A stretch of 9,461 nucleotides of DNA from Candidatus Delongbacteria bacterium. GTDB taxonomy: Bacteria > UBA4055. The DNA lies in the NCBI GenBank assembly GCA_028702975.1, contig JAQVNT010000047.1:1-9461 (forward strand), in the 5' to 3' direction. Positions 1 through 7,382 of this stretch are shown piece by piece. A program made the translations under genes and the position numbers. The first letter of the stretch is position 1. The number at the start of each line of letters is the position of its first letter. Under the pieces are notes generated by a model. The model was given only the letters and a program-made list of their open reading frames with translations, was not told the DNA's origin and ran no database searches.

Positions 1-2
1 AT

Positions 3-2333
3 CAGGTTTACACGGACTGGGCTCTGAACATGCTAATTGACTGGCACAATGCCGATCCGGTTTCTCAGAAAGAGATCGACAGGAATGACATAATTTACGC
101 CGATGTTCAGCATAACCGTAATCCTTTCATTGATCACCCTGAGTATGTAAGCTATATCTGGGGCGGCGCTCCGCCCGTGCCTGCGGTCAATTTCGCTACT
201 GTTTCACAGCAGGTAGAGGAAAGCGCGGGTTCTTTAAGCATCACTTTATCTATCTCCCAAGCCGCAACGGAAGATGTTACCGCGAACCTGATACTGACAG
301 GCACGGCTTTGAACGGCTCGGACTACACGCTTTCTCAGAATTATGTAGTATTCCCCGCATCCTCAACAACCGGCCAGTCCGTCACTCTCACAATTACCGA
401 TGACTCCGAACCTGAAGATTTCGAGTCTGTAATAATTACGATAGACACACTCATTACACAGGATCCGGACGCGGTCATAGGCAACAATGACCAGATAACC
501 GTCACGATAAATAACAGCGACGGTTTTGACGAGACGCCGCCGGAGATATTCTCGCATGAGCTGATAAACGACTCCACGCTCATTATTACATATACAGAAA
601 AAGTAGACCCTGTAACTTCGCAGACCGTCTCGAACTACAGCGTTGATAACGGAGCAGGCAATCCCGGCGCGGTGTCCCTCGGCTATCTCGGAGATTCAGC
701 GAAAGTTGAACTTTCTTTCCCGGTTTTCTCAACCGGCGTTAACTATACTATGACCGTGAATAACGTAGAAGACCTTAAGAATAATGTCATAACCACCAAT
801 ACGACATTCAGCTTCGCAATATCGACAGGCGGCGAAGGCTGGGTCGAGGATTTTGAGCTTGCTAACTGGGGAAGTTATTCCTCAGGCACTTTCGCATTGA
901 CTACGGGTAATTGGGATATTGTGGATGTTTATCCTGAAACTTCTGCCGCTTATGCATATGAAGGTTCGCACGCTGTCAGAATGAATGACGACTCCCCCGG
1001 ATCTTCTGTTACGTCCCCTGCTGTGAACGGCGTTGATTCCGTGATCTTCTATTTCCGCGCTTTGAATCAGGAAGCTTCCACATCCACGTTCTGGCTCCAG
1101 AAATCAGTAAACGGAGGTGCCTACACTAATGTTCAGAGTCAGACATATCAGAACAGCACCTACAGTCAGTTCGCCTGCAAGGTCAATGATACTTCCAACA
1201 ACATCAGACTAAGAGTGTTGAACGACGATCAGCCAGGGCACCTAATAGTCGACTATTTTAAGGTAGTAACATTTTCAGGACCTGAGCAGGACACTGTTCC
1301 GCCTGATATTCTCAGCCACGAGATAAACGGTTCTGATATAATACTGACATTCAGCGAGAACCTCGATCCCGCTACATCGCAGACAATAACTAACTATGTT
1401 CTTGATAACGGAGGAAGTAATCCTGATACTGCCGCGCTCGGATACGGCGGAGATTCATCAAAAGTAGTAGTCTCATACCCTTCATTCCTGCAAGACGTCA
1501 GCTACACTCTGACCATAAATAATGTGGAGGACATAGCGGGTAACCATGTAGCATCAAATTCGACCGTACAATTCCTGATCAGTTCCGGCGGCGGCTCAGG
1601 CGAAGGCTGGGTCGAGGATTTTGAGCTTGCAAACTGGGGAAGTTATTCCTCAGGCACTTTCGCATTGACTACGGGTAATTGGGATATTGTGGATGTTTAT
1701 CCTGAAACTTCTGCCGCTTACGCATACGAAGGTTCGCACGCAGTCAGAATGAATGACGACTCCCCCGGATCTTCTGTTACGTCCCCTGCTGTGAACGGCG
1801 TTGATTCCGTGATCTTCTATTTCCGCGCTTTGAATCAGGAAGCTTCTGTTTCAACATTCTGGCTGCAGAAATCCGTAGGAGGAGGAGCCTATACAAATGT
1901 TCAGAGTCAAACTTTCCAAAACAGCACCTACAGTCAATTTGCCTGCAAAGTCAATGATGCTTCCGACAACATCAGACTGAGAGTACTCAACGACGATCAG
2001 TCCGGTCATTTGATAATCGACAACTTCGCGGTCGTTCAATTCCCTGCGGCACAACCGCCTTCTGCACCCGATAATGTTTCAACGGCAATAAGCGGCACTG
2101 ATATAACAATAACATGGGACGCGGTATCCGGAGCTTCGGGATATGATGTTTACTCTTCAGATCTTCCTTACACAGGATTCGGATGGGAGGCTGCGGTTAC
2201 TACTCCGGAATACTCGACTTCATGCACCGAAGCAAATAAATTTTACTACATCGTAGCAAGTACGACAGCGAAAGCTCTTAACCCCGGTGAATCGCATGAG
2301 AGGTTTATAGAAATTAGAAAAAAATCGAAATAA
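3..2333 (+). CDS. Secreted endonuclease I family nuclease with Calx-beta, Ig-like, jelly-roll and FN3 domains (5' end outside window)
   Basis: The frame is open to the left edge, so the ATG at 30 is internal and the start and signal peptide lie upstream. Residues are numbered from that ATG. Residues 1-50 carry the end of an endonuclease I domain (EndA/Vvn type): DPVS, an E-x-x-RN segment and NRNPFIDHPE, whose Asn is a metal ligand in this family. The usual E-H catalytic pair would be upstream and is not visible. A Calx-beta domain follows (about 51-166: TALNGSDYT, DDSEPEDFE). Next come an SbsA-like Ig domain (167-267), a jelly-roll or MAM-like domain starting GEGWVEDFE (268-416), a second copy of each (Ig 421-520, jelly-roll 524-670) and an FN3 domain (about 673-748). 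The Calx-beta and Ig domains suggest a calcium-stabilised extracellular protein that degrades DNA or RNA outside the cell; that role is inferred. No type IX sorting domain is evident. A basic tail of about 20 residues ends 11 nt before tpx. Confidence 0.88.
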   Translation, partial: QVYTDWALNMLIDWHNADPVSQKEIDRNDIIYADVQHNRNPFIDHPEYVSYIWGGAPPVPAVNFATVSQQVEESAGSLSITLSISQAATEDVTANLILTGTALNGSDYTLSQNYVVFPASSTTGQSVTLTITDDSEPEDFESVIITIDTLITQDPDAVIGNNDQITVTINNSDGFDETPPEIFSHELINDSTLIITYTEKVDPVTSQTVSNYSVDNGAGNPGAVSLGYLGDSAKVELSFPVFSTGVNYTMTVNNVEDLKNNVITTNTTFSFAISTGGEGWVEDFELANWGSYSSGTFALTTGNWDIVDVYPETSAAYAYEGSHAVRMNDDSPGSSVTSPAVNGVDSVIFYFRALNQEASTSTFWLQKSVNGGAYTNVQSQTYQNSTYSQFACKVNDTSNNIRLRVLNDDQPGHLIVDYFKVVTFSGPEQDTVPPDILSHEINGSDIILTFSENLDPATSQTITNYVLDNGGSNPDTAALGYGGDSSKVVVSYPSFLQDVSYTLTINNVEDIAGNHVASNSTVQFLISSGGGSGEGWVEDFELANWGSYSSGTFALTTGNWDIVDVYPETSAAYAYEGSHAVRMNDDSPGSSVTSPAVNGVDSVIFYFRALNQEASVSTFWLQKSVGGGAYTNVQSQTFQNSTYSQFACKVNDASDNIRLRVLNDDQSGHLIIDNFAVVQFPAAQPPSAPDNVSTAISGTDITITWDAVSGASGYDVYSSDLPYTGFGWEAAVTTPEYSTSCTEANKFYYIVASTTAKALNPGESHERFIEIRKKSK
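831..1260 (+). repeat. Direct repeat copy 1, jelly-roll module of the nuclease gene
   Basis: This in-frame repeat has its second copy at 1599-2028, offset by exactly 768 nt (256 codons). Counting by hand, the first 248 bases differ at 4 positions, all synonymous (863, 953, 959, 973). The remaining 182 bases (1079-1260) differ at about 39 positions. The Ig-like domain in front (528-830) is also duplicated (1290-1598), but that pair is much more diverged. The real unit is therefore an Ig-plus-jelly-roll super-module. Confidence 0.95.
1599..2028 (+). repeat. Direct repeat copy 2, jelly-roll module of the nuclease gene
   Basis: This is the partner of 831-1260. Near-identity covers 1599-1846 and breaks off sharply at 1847, where Ser-Thr codons of copy 1 correspond to Ser-Val codons here. 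The protein stays well conserved after the break (FWLQKSV, YTNVQSQT, NSTYSQFACKVND), so the drop in nucleotide identity is largely at third positions. Confidence 0.95.
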
Positions 2334-2337
2334 GGAG
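2333..2337 (+). promoter_or_regulatory. Shine-Dalgarno site of tpx overlapping the upstream stop codon
   Basis: AGGAG begins on the last base of the nuclease gene's TAA (2331-2333) and lies 7 nt before the tpx ATG. This good site fixes the tpx start. It also implies that termination on the nuclease message and initiation on tpx could be coupled if both are on one transcript. Confidence 0.8.
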
Positions 2338-2344
2338 AAATAAG

Positions 2345-2845
2345 ATGGCTAAAATAACACTTAAAGGAAATCCTATAAATACGGTAGGAGAACTTCCAGT
2401 AAAAGGAACAAATGCGAAAGATTTCAGACTTGTTGACGGCAAGCTTAACAGAGTCAGTCTGAAAGACTTTAAAGGAATAAAACTTGTTCTTAATATATTC
2501 CCCAGCCTCGACACGCCGACCTGCGCTATGTCAGTCAGGCAGTTTAATAAACTCGCTTCGGAAATGAAAAACACTAAAGTGCTCTGCATCTCAAGAGATC
2601 TTCCTTTCGCTCAGGCAAGGTTCTGCGGTGCTGAAGGTCTCGACAATGTTATCACGCTTTCGGACTACGAGACAGGCGAATTCGGCTATGATTACGGCCT
2701 TGAAATAATTGACGGACCGCTGGCTTATCTCCATTCAAGAGCGGTTGTAGTGCTTGACGAGAACCACAAGGTAATATATACCCAGCAGGTGCCTGAGATA
2801 GCGCAGGAGCCTGATTACGAGGCCGCCCTGAAAGCTCTGAAGTAA
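2345..2845 (+). CDS. tpx: Thiol peroxidase (Tpx, atypical 2-Cys peroxiredoxin)
   Basis: Tpx reduces hydrogen peroxide and alkyl hydroperoxides using electrons from thioredoxin, in the cytoplasm or periplasm depending on species. No signal peptide is seen here, so cytoplasmic is likely. The 166-residue length matches the family. Peroxidatic Cys60 sits in PSLDTPTC with Thr57 three residues before it. Resolving Cys94 lies in the hallmark RFCGAEGL. SRDLPFAQ (83-90), the conserved Arg132 (SRAVVV) and EPDYEAAL (155-162) are also present. The peptide can be aligned with E. coli Tpx along its whole length from memory. The start is set by the SD at 2333-2337. The gene is only 11 nt behind the large nuclease gene, which is not an expected partner. 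It is followed by a 43-nt gap before the beta-CASP gene. Confidence 0.97.
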   Translation: MAKITLKGNPINTVGELPVKGTNAKDFRLVDGKLNRVSLKDFKGIKLVLNIFPSLDTPTCAMSVRQFNKLASEMKNTKVLCISRDLPFAQARFCGAEGLDNVITLSDYETGEFGYDYGLEIIDGPLAYLHSRAVVVLDENHKVIYTQQVPEIAQEPDYEAALKALK

Positions 2846-2857
2846 TTTTATTATAAT
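2828..2857 (+). promoter_or_regulatory. Possible promoter for the beta-CASP gene
   Basis: A perfect TATAAT (2852-2857) lies in the AT-rich gap after tpx. CTGAAA (2828-2833), matching 4 of 6 bases of TTGACA, is 18 nt upstream and inside the end of tpx. The predicted start would be near 2864, leaving a short leader before the ATG at 2889. Bacteria of the Bacteroidota use a different -10 consensus, so this holds only if the host has a sigma-70 of the usual specificity. Confidence 0.3.
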
Positions 2858-2874
2858 AACAAAGTACGTAAATT

Positions 2875-2880
2875 AAGGAG
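2875..2880 (+). promoter_or_regulatory. Strong Shine-Dalgarno site of the beta-CASP gene
   Basis: AAGGAG lies 8 nt before the ATG at 2889. It supports that start, as does the normal beginning of the MBL fold at residue 1. Confidence 0.8.
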
Positions 2881-2888
2881 TCTTTAAG

Positions 2889-4295
2889 ATGCAGATCGAA
2901 TTTTATTCATGGGGTGCGGCACAGGAAGTTACAGGATCGAAGCATTTTGTACACATAGATGAAATAACTTTAATGATCGACTGCGGGGCATTTCAGGGAA
3001 AAAGAGAAATTGCCGATAAAAAGAACCGAGAATGGGATTTTGATCCCGCCAAGATAGATGCGCTTATACTCACTCATGCCCATTATGACCATAGCGGACT
3101 TATTCCTTTATTGGTCAAGCGGGGATTTAAAGGCAATATTTACGCGACTCCCGCAACAAGAGACCTTGCAGGACTTATCCTTACAGATTCTGCGCATATT
3201 CAGAAAAGTGATATTGAGTACCTGAAAAAACACAATCAGAATGATAATATTGTTATAAAAGAACCTCTTTACACCGATGATGATGTTCAAAAGGCAATGT
3301 CGAAAATTATTTCTATCCCGTATAACCTTCCATTTCCAATAGCTCCGGGCGTTACTGTAACTTTTATAGATGCCGGCCATATTCTCGGCTCTTCACAAGC
3401 TCTAATTGAAATAGAAAAAGACGGTCAGAAGTCCAGAATAGGATTCACAGGCGACCTCGGCAGAAAAAACCTTCCCATCCTTAGAGATCCCGACATTTTA
3501 CCTGATCATGACTTCTTATTCATTGAAAGTACATACGGCAACAGGCTGCATGACACTGTTGATTTTGCAACCGACAAACTTGCAGATATTATTTCCCGGA
3601 CAGCTGCACGGGGCGGAAAAATTATCATACCGGCATTCTCAATTGAACGGACACAGGAACTTGTGTATATAATTCATTTGTTAACGGATCAGAAAAAGAT
3701 ACCTAATATTCCCATTTATGTTGACAGCCCGATGGCTACGAACGCAACTTCTATCTTTTCCGCGCATCCCGAGTGCTTTGACAAAGAAACCCGCGAGAGT
3801 TTTTTGAAGCACAACAAGAATCCATTCGGATTCAATCAGCTCCATTATGTTCAGGACAGAGACGAAAGTAAAGAACTTAACAAATTAAGGGAACCTGCAA
3901 TAATAATTTCGGCTTCAGGAATGTGCGAATCCGGACGCATCCTGCATCATTTAAGAAACAATATCGAAGATCACCGCAATACGATCCTTATAGTAGGATT
4001 TATGGCAGAAAACACTCTCGGCAGGAAAATTGCCGACCGTCAAAAAACTGTGAGGATACTTGGAGGAGAACATAAGCTTAATGCCGAAGTGAAAATTTTG
4101 AATGCTTTCAGTGCCCACGCTGATTATAACGAAATACTCGATTACCTAAGCAGCTATGATCCAAATAAATTAAAGAAAATATACATGGTGCACGGAGAAC
4201 CTGAAGCGCAGGAATTTTTGAAGCAGAAACTTATTGAGAAAAATTTTAAAACGACCATAATGGAACCGGGTAAAAAGTATATTGAGAATATTTAG
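2889..4295 (+). CDS. Beta-CASP metallo-beta-lactamase ribonuclease (COG1236, CPSF/YSH1-like)
   Basis: This family comprises two-zinc RNases related to eukaryotic CPSF-73 and to Thermus TTHA0252, which has RNase activity. An RNA processing or decay role in the cytoplasm is inferred. All motifs are intact in 468 residues: HAHYDH (63-68), DAGHILGS with His164, FTGDLGR with Asp189, beta-CASP motif A Glu213 in FIESTYGNR, motif B His354 in SGRILHH, and motif C His410 in FSAHADY. The C-terminal RMMBL segment (about 400-468) contains VHGE with His435. By eye the gene is more AT-rich than the DUF89 and dehydrogenase genes downstream. It has its own strong SD and possible promoter, and a 47-nt gap separates it from the next gene, so it could be transcribed alone or head the run. 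The exact RNA substrate cannot be read from sequence. Confidence 0.93.
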   Translation: MQIEFYSWGAAQEVTGSKHFVHIDEITLMIDCGAFQGKREIADKKNREWDFDPAKIDALILTHAHYDHSGLIPLLVKRGFKGNIYATPATRDLAGLILTDSAHIQKSDIEYLKKHNQNDNIVIKEPLYTDDDVQKAMSKIISIPYNLPFPIAPGVTVTFIDAGHILGSSQALIEIEKDGQKSRIGFTGDLGRKNLPILRDPDILPDHDFLFIESTYGNRLHDTVDFATDKLADIISRTAARGGKIIIPAFSIERTQELVYIIHLLTDQKKIPNIPIYVDSPMATNATSIFSAHPECFDKETRESFLKHNKNPFGFNQLHYVQDRDESKELNKLREPAIIISASGMCESGRILHHLRNNIEDHRNTILIVGFMAENTLGRKIADRQKTVRILGGEHKLNAEVKILNAFSAHADYNEILDYLSSYDPNKLKKIYMVHGEPEAQEFLKQKLIEKNFKTTIMEPGKKYIENI

Positions 4296-4342
4296 TGAAG
4301 GCAGATCAGGCTGATAATGATTAACGAACAAACTCAGGTAAT

Positions 4343-4978
4343 ATGAAAATAACAATACTCTACGATAATATTTCCAATTCTCCAAAGCTCAAAGCCGACT
4401 TTGGATTTTCATGTCTGATCGAAGCCGGTGGACGCAATATTTTATTCGATACAGGCGGGAACGGAAAGATACTACTGAATAATATGGAAGCCCTCGGAAT
4501 CGATCCAGATTTCATCGACGATATTTTCATATCTCACCAGCATTTCGACCACATCGGCGGCCTGAGCGCTGTATTAAACCTCAACGAAAGGGCTGTACTT
4601 CACATCCCGCCGTCGCTTAGAGGCATAAAGTATCCAAACGGCATAATTAAATACGACAGACCTGCGGAAATATACCCCGGCATATTTACTACCGGCGAGC
4701 TTGACAATATCGAACAGTCCATGTTCATTGATACTGAAAAGGGATCGGTCGTAATAATAGGCTGCTGCCATCCCGGACTTGGAAAAATACTCGGAACATT
4801 CCCTGACAAAAAGATCAGCCTGATCGTAGGCGGACTTCACGGATCGGAAGAATACGATGTCATGAACAAAGCGGAAAAGATCTGCCCCACCCACTGCACA
4901 AAGCATATTGACGAGATCGAAAAACGACTGCCTGATAAATACATTCAGGGCGGCGCAGGAACTGTTATTGAATTTTAG
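4343..4978 (+). CDS. MBL-fold metal-dependent hydrolase, COG1237 type
   Basis: This is a 211-residue single-domain metallo-beta-lactamase-fold protein, unrelated in subfamily to the beta-CASP gene before it: it has no beta-CASP insert. Visible features are DTGG (36-39), the metal motif HQHFDHIGG (65-73), GCCHPGLGK (140-148) with His143 as a likely ligand, GGLHG with His166, and THCT (183-186) near the end. The GCCH and HCT elements mark the COG1237 family. Relatives are often labelled dihydropterin-ribofuranosyl-aminobenzene phosphate synthase after an archaeal structure, but their true bacterial substrates are not settled, so no symbol is given. Start: ATG at 4343 behind a weak CAGG only 4 nt away. 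Its stop codon overlaps the SD of the DUF89 gene, suggesting coupling to it. Confidence 0.88.
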   Translation: MKITILYDNISNSPKLKADFGFSCLIEAGGRNILFDTGGNGKILLNNMEALGIDPDFIDDIFISHQHFDHIGGLSAVLNLNERAVLHIPPSLRGIKYPNGIIKYDRPAEIYPGIFTTGELDNIEQSMFIDTEKGSVVIIGCCHPGLGKILGTFPDKKISLIVGGLHGSEEYDVMNKAEKICPTHCTKHIDEIEKRLPDKYIQGGAGTVIEF

Positions 4979-4981
4979 GAG
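4977..4981 (+). promoter_or_regulatory. Shine-Dalgarno site of the DUF89 gene inside the upstream stop
   Basis: AGGAG starts within the TAG stop (4976-4978) of the MBL gene, 13 nt before the ATG at 4995. The spacing is long, but no closer start codon exists in frame, and the protein begins with the expected N-terminal CxxC segment. Confidence 0.55.
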
Positions 4982-4994
4982 CTGACCTAAACGC

Positions 4995-5849
4995 ATGAAA
5001 ACATATCTTGAATGCATACCATGTTTCATAAATCAGGCCTTTAGAGCCGCAAAAACTGCCACTGATGATGATAATAAGATAAAAATTATCCTCGACAAAG
5101 CCGGTGCAATGATCTCAACAATACCTATGGAACAGACTCCGCCCGAAACCGGGGCAGATATTTACAAACTTATCTCTGATGTGACAGGCGACAATGATCC
5201 GTATTACAGCATAAAGCAGAAAAATATTACCCACGCCCTGAGCCTGTATGCCGGATTAAAAAAAAGAGTAGAAAACTCAAACGATCCGCTTCTCACAGCT
5301 ATAAGACTTGCGATAGCGGGAAATGTTATAGATCTCGGCATAGACAGGCAGTTCGATATTGAAAAAGACATTGAAAATACTCTCATCGCGGATTTTGCGG
5401 AATTCGATTACGACAGCTTCAAAACCAGACTCGATCAAGCTGAAAGTATACTGTACATAGGCGACAATTCAGGAGAAGGGGTTTTTGACAGAATTCTTAT
5501 CGAGCAGCTTAACAAGCCTGTCGTCTTCGCAACCAGAGAAATTCCCGTCATCAACGATATAACCGTGATCGAAGCGGAGCAGATAGGAATAACCAAAATC
5601 GCCAAAGTGATATCCTCAGGTTCAAAAGCCCCGGGGACAATACTTAAAAAATGCAGCAGAGATTTTGTCGGGATTTTCGAAAGATCAGATATGGTGATCT
5701 CAAAAGGACAGGGAAATTATGAGAGTCTTTCAGATTCAAAGAGAGATATTTTCTTCATGCTCAAAGCCAAATGTTCTGTAATAGCGAAACACCTTAATGT
5801 AAATGTCGGCGATATAATTTTTAAGCATCACAAAGGAACTGAAATATGA
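4995..5849 (+). CDS. DUF89/ARMT1-like damage-control phosphatase, prokaryotic type (COG1578)
   Basis: DUF89 proteins are metal-dependent phosphatases. Studied members dephosphorylate sugar phosphates and related damaged or surplus metabolites. This 284-residue protein fits the short prokaryotic subgroup with an N-terminal Cys pair (C7-x-x-C10). Further hallmarks are AGNVIDLG (108-115), GDNSGE (156-161) with metal-site Asp157/Asn158, REIPVINDIT (181-190), SKGQGNYESLS (236-246) with Lys237, and FMLKAKC (254-260). A third conserved-looking Cys (260) near the C-terminus may pair with the CxxC; that is inference. It starts 16 nt after the MBL hydrolase and overlaps the dehydrogenase by 4 nt (ATGA), so the three are probably translated together. 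The substrate is not predictable from sequence; sugar or short-chain acid phosphates are the best guess given the dehydrogenase neighbour. Confidence 0.9.
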   Translation: MKTYLECIPCFINQAFRAAKTATDDDNKIKIILDKAGAMISTIPMEQTPPETGADIYKLISDVTGDNDPYYSIKQKNITHALSLYAGLKKRVENSNDPLLTAIRLAIAGNVIDLGIDRQFDIEKDIENTLIADFAEFDYDSFKTRLDQAESILYIGDNSGEGVFDRILIEQLNKPVVFATREIPVINDITVIEAEQIGITKIAKVISSGSKAPGTILKKCSRDFVGIFERSDMVISKGQGNYESLSDSKRDIFFMLKAKCSVIAKHLNVNVGDIIFKHHKGTEI

Positions 5850-6766
5850 AGATCCACATTCTTGAAAATCTCGGCGTGCCCGATCCGGCAATAATGAATC
5901 TTGCTGTAGATCACGAGCTGACATTCCCTTCACAATCCTGCGATAAAGCAGAGACCGAAGTGCTTATAAGCGTCAAGACAAAACTCGGACCCGTTGAGCT
6001 GTCGGAATACCCGAAACTGAAGGTGATCGCGGTCGCTTTTACAGGCTACGACAGCGTTGATTTGAACTACTGCAGAGAGAAAAATATTGCCGTATGTAAT
6101 GTGCCTGCATATTCAACGAATTCCGTAGCTGAACTTGCCGTGGGCCTTGCGATATCACTTCTTAGAGAAATACCTAAAGGGAACGAAGCGATCCGTAAAG
6201 GTCAATGGGATCTGGGCAGGCCCGGGATCGAGCTGTCCGGGAAAACCGTCGGGATCTGCGGCACAGGCGCTATCGGGATCAGAACTTCTGAAATATTCAA
6301 TGTCCTCGGATGCGGCATTATAGGATGGTCAAGAACTAGAAGAAAAGAATTTACCGATCTGGGCGGAAAATATGTCGATACGCTCGAAGAACTTTGCTCC
6401 GGGTCCGATATCTTGAGCATTCATGTTCCTTCAAACGCAGAGACGAAAGCCCTTATCGGACAAAAGCAGCTCAGCCTTATTAAGCAGTCCGCGTACCTGA
6501 TCAACACAGCGAGAGGCCCGGTAGTTGATGAAAGTGCGCTCTACGAAGCGCTGAGGGATAAACATATAGCCGGAGCAGGTCTTGATGTTTACTCGATCGA
6601 GCCTGTGACTCGGGAGAACCCGTTCCTTAAACTTGACAATGTGATATTGACACCGCATATTGCCTTCAAAACAGAGGAAGCACTGAAAAGAAGAGCGGAG
6701 ATCACTTTTGACAATATAAATTCCTTTGAGCGCGGAAACAAACTAAACAGGGTGGATCAGTGCTGA
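5846..6766 (+). CDS. D-2-hydroxyacid dehydrogenase (GhrA/HprA-like), probably NADP(H)-preferring
   Basis: The enzyme interconverts 2-oxoacids and D-2-hydroxyacids; glyoxylate or hydroxypyruvate are likely substrates by similarity. At 306 residues it has the usual length. The nucleotide-binding motif GTGAIG is at 139-144. The catalytic triad is complete: Arg223 in NTARGPVVDE, Glu252 in DVYSIEP, His271 in LTPHIAF. After the second Rossmann strand the sequence reads GWSRTRR (160-166). The acidic residue of NAD-specific enzymes is replaced by Ser-Arg-Thr, as in NADPH-using GhrA, so NADP(H) preference is inferred. The start overlaps the DUF89 stop by 4 nt, with AAAGGA at 5832-5837 as SD. Its end overlaps the TRIC-like gene by 7 nt. 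Confidence 0.94.
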   Translation: MKIHILENLGVPDPAIMNLAVDHELTFPSQSCDKAETEVLISVKTKLGPVELSEYPKLKVIAVAFTGYDSVDLNYCREKNIAVCNVPAYSTNSVAELAVGLAISLLREIPKGNEAIRKGQWDLGRPGIELSGKTVGICGTGAIGIRTSEIFNVLGCGIIGWSRTRRKEFTDLGGKYVDTLEELCSGSDILSIHVPSNAETKALIGQKQLSLIKQSAYLINTARGPVVDESALYEALRDKHIAGAGLDVYSIEPVTRENPFLKLDNVILTPHIAFKTEEALKRRAEITFDNINSFERGNKLNRVDQC

Positions 6767-7380
6767 GCAGTATCTACATATTCTATCTGGGCGTTATTGG
6801 TACTTTCGCTTTTGCAATTTCAGGCGCGATGACAGCTATGAGAAAAAGATTCGACCCGTTCGGTGTAATTATTATTGGTTTTGTAACCGCGGTCGGAGGA
6901 GGAACTGTACGCGATATCCTGATCAAAGATGCCGAAGTTTTCTGGCTGACCGAACCCGCCTATGTATATTCTATAGTCGCCGGATCAATATTTGCCATGA
7001 CATTCAGCAGAAAGATGCAGTCGTTCACGAAGTCACTTCTACTTTTTGATACTATAGGTTTGGGACTTTACACGATAGTCGGCCTTGAGATCGGTTTGCA
7101 TAACGGTTTGAGTTTTATGATCTGCGTAATTCTCGGTACTATTACAGGTTCTTTTGGAGGTATAATCAGAGACATTCTTGTAAATGAGATCCCGGTTATT
7201 TTCCACAAGGAAATTTATGCTACCGTCTCTATCCTCGGAGGTCTGTTTTACTTCTTACTGAAAACTCTGGAGGTGCCGGATCCAATGCTTCAGATAATTC
7301 CCGTTATTTTTATTATAATATGCCGGTTGCTGGTCATCAAATTTAAAATAAGTTACCCTCAATTGTACCGGAACAGCTGA
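6760..7380 (+). CDS. TRIC-like channel / UPF0126 (YadS/YicG) inner-membrane protein
   Basis: This 206-residue hydrophobic protein has about seven membrane segments and two related halves. The first half carries GGGTVRD (46-52), the second GGIIRD (133-138). Both are the UPF0126 signature of prokaryotic homologues of TRIC monovalent-cation channels, which conduct K+ or Na+ as trimers. DPFG (32-35) and FDTIGLG (96-102) also fit. It starts with GTG at 6760, behind AGGG (6749-6752, 7 nt spacing), and overlaps the dehydrogenase stop by 7 nt. The next in-frame ATG (6829) would delete the first membrane helix, so GTG is preferred. Some relatives were once annotated as glycine transporters, without firm proof; the physiological role here is unknown. 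Confidence 0.92.
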   Translation: MLSSIYIFYLGVIGTFAFAISGAMTAMRKRFDPFGVIIIGFVTAVGGGTVRDILIKDAEVFWLTEPAYVYSIVAGSIFAMTFSRKMQSFTKSLLLFDTIGLGLYTIVGLEIGLHNGLSFMICVILGTITGSFGGIIRDILVNEIPVIFHKEIYATVSILGGLFYFLLKTLEVPDPMLQIIPVIFIIICRLLVIKFKISYPQLYRNS

Positions 7381-7382
7381 GT

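Noticed and set aside
30..32. ATG at 30 as the start of the nuclease gene
   Set aside because: The frame continues to the left edge with QVYTDWALN, which belongs to the endonuclease I domain. The ATG is internal.
528..2028. Duplicated module as a mobile element or phase-variation cassette
   Set aside because: There are no terminal inverted repeats, transposase or simple-sequence tract. The frame is kept exactly (768 nt), which fits ordinary domain duplication.
4305..4315. Palindrome ATCAG-G-CTGAT in the gap before the COG1237 gene
   Set aside because: A 5-bp arm with a one-base centre is too short to call an operator, and it cannot fold as a terminator; no U-run follows.
4574..5029. 151-codon open frame on the minus strand
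   Set aside because: It lies antisense to the MBL hydrolase and the DUF89 start, both with full motif sets. Its peptide shows no recognisable domain, and it has no supporting context.
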